Assembly: GCA_048500275.1 (NCBI GenBank)
Contig: JASNYI010000002.1
Location: 806,001 to 870,000 of the forward strand
Direction of reading: 5' to 3'
From: UBA5066 sp048500275
GTDB lineage: Bacteria > Acidobacteriota > Thermoanaerobaculia > UBA5066
Length of the DNA stretch: 64,000 nucleotides
A model generated the notes under the pieces. It saw only the letters and a list, made by a program, of their open reading frames with translations, made no database searches and had not been told where the DNA came from. Both the position numbers and the translations under genes were made by a program. Within the stretch, counting starts at the first letter, position 1, and every line of letters begins with the position of its first letter. Shown in pieces: positions 49,513-56,723 of this stretch.

Positions 49513-49770
49513 GTGTCCTATCGACTCGAGCTGTCCAGCAGGGCGCTGCGTGACCTGAAGAAGCTCCCGGAGCAGGTCCGTCAGCGTCTTCAGCCGCAGA
49601 TCGAGTCGCTCGCCACAGATCCACGTCCTCCCGGCGTCGTGAAGCTCGAAGGCACTGAGAACGGCTACCGGATCCGCATCGGCGATTACCGGGTCCTCTA
49701 CGAGATTCATGATGCCGTCTTGCGCGTCGCCGTCGTGAAGGTCGGGCACCGCCGGGACGTCTACCGCTGA
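49513..49770 (+). CDS. RelE/ParE family toxin
   Basis: An 85-residue basic protein with the complete RelE/ParE fold pattern: YRLELSSRALRDLKKLPEQVRQRL, then VKLEG, YRIRIGDYRVLYEI and the C-terminal VVKVGHRRDVYR. The Arg residues of RIGDYRVLY and the terminal HRRDVYR are the likely catalytic or binding residues if it is a ribosome-dependent mRNase. GTG start 6 bases after the antitoxin stop. The pair may stabilise the island or act in abortive defence. Confidence 0.92.
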   Translation: MSYRLELSSRALRDLKKLPEQVRQRLQPQIESLATDPRPPGVVKLEGTENGYRIRIGDYRVLYEIHDAVLRVAVVKVGHRRDVYR

Positions 49771-49818
49771 CTGGGCGCCCGCAGCGGCGACGGGCCAGAC
49801 TCTTCCTTTAGCCGCAGA

Positions 49819-51084
49819 ATGGGCCGCGTGAGGATCACGCGGCCCTTCGTGCTCCTGGCCCTGGCGGCACTGCTGGCGCCGCGCATCGAGGCCTCGCGCA
49901 CGAGCGTGTGGGAGTCGAACCCACCCGCCTCAATGACGGCGACAAAGTCGGACGCGGCCGGCCTGCTCGCTGCGCTCGCGCCGGCCGCGCGACTCGACGC
50001 GAGCGCGCGGGCTGACGTCGAAACCGCAGAGCCCCCGGTCTTCAACCTCGGCGACGTCATCCTCGTCGACGCTGCGGACGCCGACGCTGAGCACTTCGAC
50101 CTCGGCCCTCTCGACCTCCTCGGGCCGGCTCCTCTGCGCGGCCCGCCGCCGAGCTATCCGGAAACTCGCGTCAGGGGTTTCGAGCTACTCCCGCCCTTCC
50201 GCGTCGGGGCATCGGCGTCGCTAAGCCTCTGGTCGCGTCAGGCTTGCGGCTTCGTTTGTCGGGAAGTCGTGTCGGATAGCCGATATGACCCGTGGGGACT
50301 GGCCGTCTCTGTCACGAAGAAGGGCGTGATGATCGCCAGCGAGGAGCTGCTCCACTCCCCGATCGAGCACTTCTCGTGGGACTGGGCTGCCGAGCATCCG
50401 GATCAGTTCTACGCCCTGCTGACGAAGCGCGGTGGGATGAACGAGCTGGAGGCCGGCAAGCTGATGGCCGACAACGGCGTGATGCCGGGTGGCCAGGCGG
50501 GACGCGAGTTCTTCGTTCGGCAGGTTTCGCGAGACAGCAGACAGCTAGAGGACGATGCGACGGAGCTGTGGACCTCCGGAATGCTAGGGCTCGGAGTCGA
50601 CCGGGCGCTGACAGCCACCGGACGGAAGATCGCTTCGAAGGTCGCAGAACGACAACTTGCCAAGGAGGCGGCGAAGGCCGCGGCGAAGGAGTCGGTTGCT
50701 GGCGTCGCCGGAAGGGCTTCTGGGGCGGGGGTCGCTCCAGCGGCTGGCGCAGAGCGCGCTGCTCGATTCGGAGCAAACTGGCAGAAGGCATCGCTCTCGG
50801 AAAGCGTCCAGCGGGTTGCCGGCCCGAACCCTGTCATTGAGGTGACTGCTTCGGGCAAGACCATCTTCCGTAATCCCGAGTCCGGGCTTCAGGTGGTGTA
50901 CGACGAAGCAGGTAACTACTTCCGGGTGGAGAACCCCGCTGCGGCTGGAGTTGGCAGGTACCTGGATGCGTCCGGTAATGTGATCCCCGCGAATGTCCCG
51001 CTTGTCAAGCCGACGGGCACCGGCCAGACCGGTGTACCGCCCGAAGTCCGAAAAGCCCTCACTCATTTCTCGAATAGCGATTAG
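49819..51084 (+). CDS. Secreted Rhs-like protein with C-terminal polymorphic-toxin domain (putative)
   Basis: A 421-residue protein with a signal peptide (hydrophobic residues about 9-20, cleavage near IEA). An Ala/Pro-rich region follows, then YDPWGL at residues 156-161, like the DPxGL end of Rhs cores, where variable toxin tips begin. Residues about 165-316 are a helical Ala-rich linker. Residues about 317-421 form a compact C-terminal domain (WQKASLSESVQ, SGKTIFRNPESGLQVVYD, GNYFRVEN, GRYLD, and ending in THFSNSD) that resembles RNase-type toxin tips of CdiA/Rhs proteins. No Rhs repeats are present. The next gene starts 5 bases after the stop, the usual place for immunity. Toxic activity is inferred. 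Confidence 0.65.
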   Translation: MGRVRITRPFVLLALAALLAPRIEASRTSVWESNPPASMTATKSDAAGLLAALAPAARLDASARADVETAEPPVFNLGDVILVDAADADAEHFDLGPLDLLGPAPLRGPPPSYPETRVRGFELLPPFRVGASASLSLWSRQACGFVCREVVSDSRYDPWGLAVSVTKKGVMIASEELLHSPIEHFSWDWAAEHPDQFYALLTKRGGMNELEAGKLMADNGVMPGGQAGREFFVRQVSRDSRQLEDDATELWTSGMLGLGVDRALTATGRKIASKVAERQLAKEAAKAAAKESVAGVAGRASGAGVAPAAGAERAARFGANWQKASLSESVQRVAGPNPVIEVTASGKTIFRNPESGLQVVYDEAGNYFRVENPAAAGVGRYLDASGNVIPANVPLVKPTGTGQTGVPPEVRKALTHFSNSD

Positions 51085-51088
51085 GCCC

Positions 51089-51550
51089 ATGGAAGCACGC
51101 GGCCCCGATGACCTCGATGGCACCAGACGTTGGATCTTCTGCTTCTGGCAGGACGAATTCGAGCGTCTGGATTCACTGCCGAAGCGCGCTGGAGCAACTC
51201 GCGGTGTCCTGATGATTCCTCCACCCGCCGGAGACATCACGGTGGCACTGGGGCTATGGGCGGAGATCAATACTGAGCTTGGAACGCTGCTGGATGTGGC
51301 CGAGACCGAGGAGATACCCGTTGATCGGCTGAGCGACGCGACCTCGGTTGTCTCTCGATACATCAGCCGGCTCGACGGCGAAGGAAGCCGCGTGTTGCGT
51401 TTTGTTGTGGGAAGGCAGGAGACACCTCATCCGGCCCGCGATCTCGTAGCAGAGCTACCCGCAGACGAACTGGCAGGGCATCTCCGAGCCCTGCACGATT
51501 TCCTGCAAGCCTCCCTCAGGGAGAACAGGAGTGTCTCCGTGGCGCTGTAG
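51089..51550 (+). CDS. Candidate immunity protein
   Basis: A 153-residue acidic cytosolic protein with no recognised family. It has a strand-helix N-terminus (RRWIFCFWQDEFERLDSLP) and helical C-terminus (LAGHLRALHDFLQASLRE). The ATG at 51089 lies 5 bases after the stop of the putative toxin gene, although the frame is open further upstream. Position, size and acidity match immunity proteins of polymorphic toxin systems. The assignment rests on context alone. Confidence 0.55.
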   Translation: MEARGPDDLDGTRRWIFCFWQDEFERLDSLPKRAGATRGVLMIPPPAGDITVALGLWAEINTELGTLLDVAETEEIPVDRLSDATSVVSRYISRLDGEGSRVLRFVVGRQETPHPARDLVAELPADELAGHLRALHDFLQASLRENRSVSVAL

Positions 51551-51556
51551 GCTCCC

Positions 51557-52759
51557 ATGAGTACGCTAGACGGAAGGCCCCTCGACAAGCTGACAGAGCA
51601 GGATCTGCTGGCTCTCATATCGGCGGGTGTCGCTGAAGGCAAGTCGATCGAGTACAAGCAGGCACTCCCGGGAAACTCGGATGAAGAGAAGCGGGAGTTT
51701 CTGGCGGACGTCACGTCCTTCGCGAACGCATCCGGAGGCCACATAGTCTTCGGCATGAAAGAGGATCAGGGCCTGGCCACGGAGGTGTGTGGTTTAGGCC
51801 CGGTTGATCCGGATGCCGAGATCTTGAGGCTTGAGAACATCGCCAGGGACAGCGTAGACCCAAGGATTCCTGGTCTCGGAAGCCATGGCGTGGCACTGGG
51901 TGTCGGCGGACACGCCATCGTCATGAGGATTCCGGCGAGCTGGCAGGCACCTCACCGGATCATCTTCAAGAACAGCGGGCGTTTCTGGGGCCGCAGCTCC
52001 AAAGGCAAGCACGAGCTGGATGTCCGGGAACTGCGAGCTGCCTTCCTGCTTAATGAAGCGACAGGGGATCGGATCCGTAGCTTCCGAGCTGACCGCATCA
52101 ACAAGGTCATGGCTGGCGAGACGCCTGTGCCCGTGGACGCCGGCGCAAAGTACGTCCTGCACATCATCCCCTTCGGGGCGCTTACCTCCGGCGCGGGCCT
52201 GGACATTCGATGGCTCGATGAGAACCGCAACCGCCTGCCGAGGCCGGGCATGGGATCTGACAGCCGAGTCAACTTCGACGGTCTAGTCGCCTACCAGATC
52301 ACGTACCCTCCGAGGCCAGGGTCGGTTTCCACGCCCTGCTACGTCCAGGCATTCCGCTCAGGCATTCTCGAGTGGGTGAACGCCTCATGGCTGGCCCCGA
52401 GTGATGACAAGGCCCGAGTCATCCACCCCGGGTTTGAAGAAGACCTGCTGAAGGAAATGGCCCGGTTTCTTCAGGTCCTCCGCGACGGTGGCGTCGTGCC
52501 CCCCCTCGTCTGTTGCTTGACGCTCGTCGGAGTCAAAGGCTACGGCATGTGGCTCAACCCTTCGAAGCTCTGGCCGCCCTGGGCGCACCAGAAGGTAGAC
52601 CGCGAGATTCTCCTGATTCCCGATGTCCTCATCGAGGGTTATGAGACGGACCTTTCTCGCGTGATGAAGTCAGCATTCGACGCCGTTTGGAATGCCGTGG
52701 GCTTTGCGTCCTCGTGGAATTACGACGAGAGCGGAGAGCGACGGGCAGACCGCCGATAG
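51557..52759 (+). CDS. AlbA_2 (Schlafen-like) domain protein 1
   Basis: A 400-residue protein with an N-terminal AlbA_2/Schlafen core: EGKSIEYKQALPGNSDEEKREFLADVTSFANASGGHIVFGMKE (about residues 28-72), the usual (E/D)xK then FANxxGGxIxxG pattern. A second conserved strand-rich part follows (HAIVMRIPASWQAPHRI, SGRFWGRSSKGKHELDVRELRAAF). The C-terminal 230 residues are of unknown fold (DIRWLDENRNRLPRPG). AlbA_2 proteins are linked with nucleic-acid binding, tRNA cleavage and phage defence. ATG start 6 bases after the immunity gene. Its G+C is lower than the host's. Confidence 0.78.
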   Translation: MSTLDGRPLDKLTEQDLLALISAGVAEGKSIEYKQALPGNSDEEKREFLADVTSFANASGGHIVFGMKEDQGLATEVCGLGPVDPDAEILRLENIARDSVDPRIPGLGSHGVALGVGGHAIVMRIPASWQAPHRIIFKNSGRFWGRSSKGKHELDVRELRAAFLLNEATGDRIRSFRADRINKVMAGETPVPVDAGAKYVLHIIPFGALTSGAGLDIRWLDENRNRLPRPGMGSDSRVNFDGLVAYQITYPPRPGSVSTPCYVQAFRSGILEWVNASWLAPSDDKARVIHPGFEEDLLKEMARFLQVLRDGGVVPPLVCCLTLVGVKGYGMWLNPSKLWPPWAHQKVDREILLIPDVLIEGYETDLSRVMKSAFDAVWNAVGFASSWNYDESGERRADRR

Positions 52760-52870
52760 GGGCCCGATGTCAGCCCTACCAGGGGCAGCTCCGGCGTACG
52801 TGGCGGCGAGCGGCGTTACGCCCGCGCATACCGTTGCACCACTCAACTTCGCGAGCGCTACGATATTCGC

Positions 52871-53977
52871 GTGGGTCGCGCCGAAGAGCTCTACTCCTCC
52901 CTTTGTGCGGACGGTCTCGCGACGATCGACGGGATGATTGAGGAGCACGAATCCGAGCAGCTATGGCTGGACTTCAAGCGCGCGACCGGCGACGGCGACG
53001 GTCAACGGCTGCACGAGAACGATCGGAAGAACCTCGCGAAAGCGATCAGCGGGTTTGCGAATTCGGAAGGAGGCGTAATCGTCTGGGGCGTCGACTGCCG
53101 ACCGCATCCCGACCGTGGGGACGTCCCCCACGCGAAACATCCCATCCGGAGCCCCACGCGCTTCCGCAGCTGGCTTGAGGGGGCGGTCAGCGGGTGCACC
53201 ATCCCTCCACACCAGGGGGTGATGCATCACGTCATTCCCCAGCCGGGCAGCGAGGGCGGATACGTCGTGACGCTAGTGCCGAAGAGCGACTGCGCCCCAC
53301 ATCGGAGTGTGAACCACGAGCAGTATTACCTCCGTTCTGGGTCCAACTTCGCGCCGGTACCGCATGACGCCCTCGCCGGCATGTTTGGCAGGAGACCGCA
53401 ACCCACACTCGCCTGTAGGCTGAGCAGCACCGGCATCGCTCGCATCAAGCATCCGGAACCGATGGACGGGCTCCAGGTCCACTCCACCGTCACCCTCAAG
53501 AGCAACGGCCCTGGCATTGCCCGCGATCTTTACGTGAACATCGGTATCCAGCTTCCCGAGCACTGGGACATTTATTTCCTTCCCGCGGACGAGACACAGT
53601 GGACGACACATCAAGAGTACGCGAACACCCAGCAGCTCCTCACACACGAGACTTTCCGGCTCGCTCCTTTCGGCACGCTCCCTGTTGTGACCTTCGGCAT
53701 CAAGCTCTTGCCCCCATTCCCGGCGCCGTTTCTTCTGCGGATCACATACGGACACGGGACCGCACCACCGCGGGAACTTAGGCACGAGGTCTGCGCGGAG
53801 GATCTCGCACGCATTTGGGGGGACGCGAACGCCGCCCTGGCGGATGGACCGGCAACGGCAGCGCTGACCAAGATGCTCCTGGGGGCCGACATGACCGTCC
53901 AGCCTGCGCCGAAGCAGCGCATGCGCGTCCTCGCCTGGCCCTGGGTCGAGTTTGGAGGTCGGGCCGGGGCCAAGTGA
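52871..53977 (+). CDS. AlbA_2 (Schlafen-like) domain protein 2
   Basis: A 368-residue protein of the same broad AlbA_2 class but a different subfamily. The N-terminus GRAEELYSSLCADGLATIDGMIEEHESEQLWLDFKRA leads into NLAKAISGFANSEGGVIVWGVD, the core strand-turn-strand. ITYGHG and the C-terminal half are beta-rich and unassigned. GTG start. An internal ATG (52934) would remove the conserved RAEELY lead-in, so the longer form is kept. It is separated from AlbA_2 protein 1 by 111 bases. A distinct two-protein function, or two independent cargo genes, are both possible. Confidence 0.75.
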   Translation: MGRAEELYSSLCADGLATIDGMIEEHESEQLWLDFKRATGDGDGQRLHENDRKNLAKAISGFANSEGGVIVWGVDCRPHPDRGDVPHAKHPIRSPTRFRSWLEGAVSGCTIPPHQGVMHHVIPQPGSEGGYVVTLVPKSDCAPHRSVNHEQYYLRSGSNFAPVPHDALAGMFGRRPQPTLACRLSSTGIARIKHPEPMDGLQVHSTVTLKSNGPGIARDLYVNIGIQLPEHWDIYFLPADETQWTTHQEYANTQQLLTHETFRLAPFGTLPVVTFGIKLLPPFPAPFLLRITYGHGTAPPRELRHEVCAEDLARIWGDANAALADGPATAALTKMLLGADMTVQPAPKQRMRVLAWPWVEFGGRAGAK

Positions 53978-54089
53978 TAGAGCGGCGACTAATCGCGAAG
54001 GCCAGTGAACCGCCGACGGAGAAGAGCAGGACCAAGGAAGGCCCGGACCCGCGCCCACTTCGTGGACCTGGGCGGGGCCAGGTGGTGAG

Positions 54090-54731
54090 ATGAGCCCACC
54101 GCTGCAGGGACAAGGGCGTCACGTCGAGGAGGACGCTCGAGACGACGGCATGAGTCTCCACCTCGTGCGACAGAACGGAGACAGGGGCGCGTGGCTTCTC
54201 GCGTGGCCGGACCAGGCGGGGCGGTGCGTCGAGGCGCGGCACTACCGGCGGACGACGCGCGGGCAGCTGTTCTTTCAGATGCGCGTGCTCCAGCGCTTCG
54301 CGGCGGACGGTGCCCTCCTCGGCGTCACCGTATGGAGCTGGGGCCGCTACGGGCTTTTCGAGCAAGCGGAGATCGATCTCCTTCGCGACACGACACGCCG
54401 CTCGGCGTGGCGCTGTGCGACGGACCCGAGAACCGGCCAGGCGACCTCTCAGCTCATCGCCAGCCCGAGCAAGCCGTCGCTCGAGCTGATCGCAGTGCCG
54501 ATGGACGTCGAGCCGCAGCCGCCCGAAGAGGCTGACGTCAGCCTCGCCGCGGCCTCCTCAGGTTTCCACGTGGCGAACGAGCGCTATCGGCAGGCTGTGT
54601 TGGCCGAGCTGCGGCGACGCGGATCAACGCGCGAGGCGATCTACCTGTACGAGAGCCTCCTCACTGGCGGTCCGCTCCTGGGGGAACCCGACGTCGACCT
54701 CCTGCGACGCGTGGCCGAGCAGACGCGCTGA
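54090..54731 (+). CDS. Hypothetical island protein, 213 residues
   Basis: A protein without a recognised family. The central part has regular beta and helical segments (GAWLLAWPDQAGRCVEARHYRR, GQLFFQMRVLQRFAADGALLG), and the C-terminus is helical (YRQAVLAELRRRGSTREAIYLYESLLTGGP), like a small tetratricopeptide-like hairpin. The first ~20 residues are disordered and an internal ATG at 54150 could be the true start. It is the last coding gene of the island before the repeat tract. Confidence 0.55.
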   Translation: MSPPLQGQGRHVEEDARDDGMSLHLVRQNGDRGAWLLAWPDQAGRCVEARHYRRTTRGQLFFQMRVLQRFAADGALLGVTVWSWGRYGLFEQAEIDLLRDTTRRSAWRCATDPRTGQATSQLIASPSKPSLELIAVPMDVEPQPPEEADVSLAAASSGFHVANERYRQAVLAELRRRGSTREAIYLYESLLTGGPLLGEPDVDLLRRVAEQTR

Positions 54732-55047
54732 ACCGTCCCTCTCGCCTCCAGCCCCGCGCCGGGGCGTGTCGCGGCGGTATCCGTGCGCGTGGATCCGACG
54801 CCCTGCGAAGAGGCCGCCGAGAGAGGGCGCCGCACGAGGGCGGGGCACGGCACGGCGCCAGCGGCGCCGTGGAACGGGGGACGCCCCCGGGCGGCTCCGG
54901 CGGGAGAGGCGAAGGAGCCGGTCGCTCTGCGAGGCGCGCGCCGGGCGGGGCCCCAATTTCCCCGCCCGTCACGCGCCTCGCATCCCTGCCGCGGCGCGTA
55001 GCTGCGGCGAAGTGTCGCCTTTGCTCCGCGCGGCGTCAGGGCCGCTT

Positions 55048-55069
55048 GCCGATAAGCGCGCTTATCGGC
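55048..55069. repeat. 22-bp perfect palindrome in copy A
   Basis: Arms GCCGATAAGCG/CGCTTATCGGC without a loop. It is not followed by a T-run, so it is not a standard intrinsic terminator. Confidence 0.85.
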
Positions 55070-55149
55070 CCCGGAGCGGATGAAGTCCCGCTGCGCTTCG
55101 CTCCGCGGGGGCGCCCCTCCGGCCTCCGGGTCCGGCCTGCGGCCGGACC

Positions 55150-55176
55150 TTTGACATAACCGAAGGCTATGTCAAA
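55150..55176. repeat. Hairpin in copy A (TTTGACATA arms)
   Basis: Arms TTTGACATA and TATGTCAAA enclose an A/C mismatch, a CC/GG pair and a GAA loop. The A+T-rich stem stands out from the G+C-rich surroundings. Confidence 0.85.
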
Positions 55177-55211
55177 CCGCCGGGGGCGAGCGGAGCTCGC
55201 TACGCTCGGTC

Positions 55212-55577
55212 GCTGAAGGGCCTGATCACGTCGCTCGCGAACGCGCCGCCGCACGCGCCTGCGGTGCTCGCGAGCTGCGCTCCTCGGCCCGGCGCCGGTG
55301 CGGGCGAGCGCCGCGCCAGGCCATCGAGCAGCGGAGGCGTCGGCTACGCCGACGCGGCGCTTGAAGCGCTGGCACTGCGACCGCGAAGACCGGGGCGCGG
55401 ACCACTGCGCTCCTCGCTTCGCTGCGGTGCTCGAGCACCGCGCCCCGTGCGTCCTCGCGCCAGCGCGACCGGGAGCCGCCGGGAGCGGCTAAGGAAAGAA
55501 GCCTCACGGCCCTTCTCGCCGAACTTCTTCTGCATCGGAGAGTCGAAATGGGGCCGTGTCTGCACTCGTGTACTACG
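55212..55577. other. Non-coding spacer between the repeat copies
   Basis: About 366 bases of G+C-rich sequence with many short mirrored motifs (for example GGCGTCGGCTACGCCGACGC near 55336-55355). Reading frames here on both strands are low-complexity Arg/Ala/Pro text without any domain, so no gene is called. Confidence 0.6.
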
Positions 55578-55751
55578 CGCCCTGCGAAGAGCACGTCCAG
55601 AGCGGGGCACGGCACGGCGCCAGCGGGCGCCGTGGAGGGGAGCCGCCCCCGGCGGCTCCGGCGCGCGGGGCGAGGAAGGTGCGGGCGCGAGCACGGCGCG
55701 GGCCAGAGGCACCTCCTCGGACCTCCTCCTGTCGCGCACCGTGCAGCGCCC

Positions 55752-55778
55752 CGCGGCCCAAAGCTGCTTTGGGCCGCG
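55752..55778. repeat. 27-nt hairpin in copy B
   Basis: Thirteen-base perfectly complementary arms (CGCGGCCCAAAGC and GCTTTGGGCCGCG) around a single T, at the place occupied by the 22-bp palindrome in copy A. Confidence 0.85.
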
Positions 55779-55876
55779 CCGGCTGAAATGAGGAGCTCCG
55801 CTCCGCTTCGCGCAGGCCCCGCGCGCCTCCGGGGCATCGCCTCCGCTTCGCTGACGCTCGCTGCGGCGACGCCCTG

Positions 55877-55896
55877 CCGCCTAACAAGTTAGGCGG
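55877..55896. repeat. 20-nt hairpin in copy B, attC-core-like
   Basis: CCGCCTAAC-AA-GTTAGGCGG. The two halves contain GCCTAAC and GTTAGGC, which match the RYYYAAC and GTTRRRY core sites of integron attC sites, but here they are only two bases apart instead of the usual 50 or more. Confidence 0.7.
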
Positions 55897-55978
55897 ACAC
55901 CGCCGAGGGCGAGCGGAGCTCGCTACGCTCGGTCACAGGGGGCCGGGAATGGCACGCGGCCCCTCCGGGCGGTTTCTC

Positions 55979-56006
55979 TTGACGGGTCGCCGCACCGCAA
56001 CATAGT
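55979..56006 (+). promoter_or_regulatory. tetR/beta-oxidation operon promoter
   Basis: TTGACG (55979-55984), a 16-base spacer and CATAGT (56001-56006). The expected transcription start falls on or next to the ATG at 56013, so the message would be nearly leaderless. The FadR-type palindrome overlaps this start point. Confidence 0.55.
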
Positions 56007-56008
56007 CT

Positions 56009-56028
56009 CTGAATGATGGCTCATTCAG
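56009..56028. promoter_or_regulatory. FadR-type operator (CTGAATGA-N4-TCATTCAG)
   Basis: A perfect 8-base inverted repeat with a 4-base spacer, overlapping the tetR start codon. Its TGAATGA/TCATTCA arms match the published consensus style of Gram-positive-type FadR operators (TGAATGAnnnnTCATTCA). This strongly suggests that the TetR-family protein encoded here represses its own operon and is released by acyl-CoA. Confidence 0.85.
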
Positions 56029-56723
56029 CCGTGCCCCCCGCGGCGGGCCCGCGAGCCCGCAAGCTCACGATCCAGGACCGCCGGGCCCTTCCCGCCGCCG
56101 ATCCCGAGAAGCGAAAGCGGCTCCTCCACGCCGCGGTGCAGACCTTCGGGCGCCGTGGGTTCCACGAGGCGAAGATCGCCGAGATCGCCGCGGAGGCGGG
56201 CGTCGCCGAGGGGACCGTCTACCTCTACTTCCGGAGCAAGGAAGACCTCCTCGGCTGCGTCTTCGACGAGACGATGGACGAGGTGCTCGGGGTGGCCCGG
56301 GCGATCCGGATGGCCCCGGGGACCGCCGCGGCGAAGCTGAAGGGGCTGGTGGGCCTCCACCTCTCCTTCATCGGGCAGGACCGCGACCTCGCCTCCGTCT
56401 TCCAGATCGAGCTTCGCCGGAGCGCGCGCCTCGTCGAGCGCTTCTCGAGGAGCCGGCTCACCGAGTACTTCCGTCTCCTCGACGGGGTCCTCAGGGAAGG
56501 GATCGCCTCCGGCGAGCTGCGGAAGGACCTCGACCCGCGCGTGGCCGTGAGGGTCCTCTTCGGCGCGGCCGACGAGATCCTCTCCGAGTGGCTCCTCTCG
56601 GGCGAGCCGAAGCCCGCAGCCGACGCGGAGAAGCTGGTGGGGACGCTCCTCCACGGCTTCCTCGCCTGTGAGAAGGAAGAGACCAGCCGGCGGGCTCCCC
56701 GCCGCAGGAGGACGACGAGTTGA
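56013..56723 (+). CDS. TetR family regulator, FadR-like
   Basis: A 236-residue TetR/AcrR repressor. The HTH is at about residues 34-80 (RKRLLHAAVQTFGRRGFHEAKIAEIAAEAGVAEGTVYLYFRSKEDLL). The C-terminal ligand domain (LKGLVGLHLSFIGQDRDLASVFQIELRRS) matches the FadR group of Bacillus and Thermus, which bind acyl-CoA. The alternative ATG at 56016 is possible. Its stop overlaps the thiolase TTG start. Operator and gene context support control of beta-oxidation. Confidence 0.93.
   Translation: MMAHSAVPPAAGPRARKLTIQDRRALPAADPEKRKRLLHAAVQTFGRRGFHEAKIAEIAAEAGVAEGTVYLYFRSKEDLLGCVFDETMDEVLGVARAIRMAPGTAAAKLKGLVGLHLSFIGQDRDLASVFQIELRRSARLVERFSRSRLTEYFRLLDGVLREGIASGELRKDLDPRVAVRVLFGAADEILSEWLLSGEPKPAADAEKLVGTLLHGFLACEKEETSRRAPRRRRTTS

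Larger units (their letters stand above)
54799..55211. repeat. Composite hairpin repeat, copy A
   Basis: First of two related units in the non-coding tract 54732-56012. It begins with CGCCCTGCGAAGAG (54799-54812) and a 24-base block (54840-54863), both identical in copy B. It then carries two hairpins (55048-55069 and 55150-55176) and ends in a 36-base tail (55176-55211) that is 35/36 identical to copy B. The two hairpins differ in sequence from those of copy B but occupy the same places. Confidence 0.75.
55578..55934. repeat. Composite hairpin repeat, copy B
   Basis: Second unit, shorter than copy A by about 56 bases. It shares the opening 14-mer (55578-55591), the 24-base block (55602-55625), a GGCTCCGGCG region and the 36-base tail (55899-55934). 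Its hairpins are at 55752-55778 and 55877-55896. Confidence 0.75.
48942..56012. mobile_element. Accessory genomic island splitting fatty-acid genes
   Basis: About 7.07 kb between the FadD-like gene and the tetR-beta-oxidation operon. Its gene-bearing part is visibly less G+C-rich than the flanks (34/60 in the line at 51601 against 43/60 at 57361). It contains a tyrosine-recombinase remnant, a toxin-antitoxin pair, a secreted toxin/immunity pair, two AlbA_2 proteins, an orphan gene and a repeat-rich non-coding tract. All genes point the same way. Imperfect direct repeats (CCGGGCGGTT(T)CT at 48946 and 55965) flank it but are too short to prove insertion ends. Confidence 0.6.

Noticed and set aside
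52687..52948. Small open frames between the two AlbA_2 genes
   Set aside because: They overlap the ends of the two real genes, have no ribosome-binding site and show no conserved features.
54740..55900. Several open frames of 60-200 codons on both strands in the repeat tract
   Set aside because: All are Arg/Ala/Pro-rich low-complexity translations of hairpin repeats, mutually overlapping, with no start context or domain.
54799..55934. Possible CRISPR array in the repeat tract
   Set aside because: Only two long, unequal repeat units with internal variable hairpins; no regular short repeats or spacers and no cas genes.
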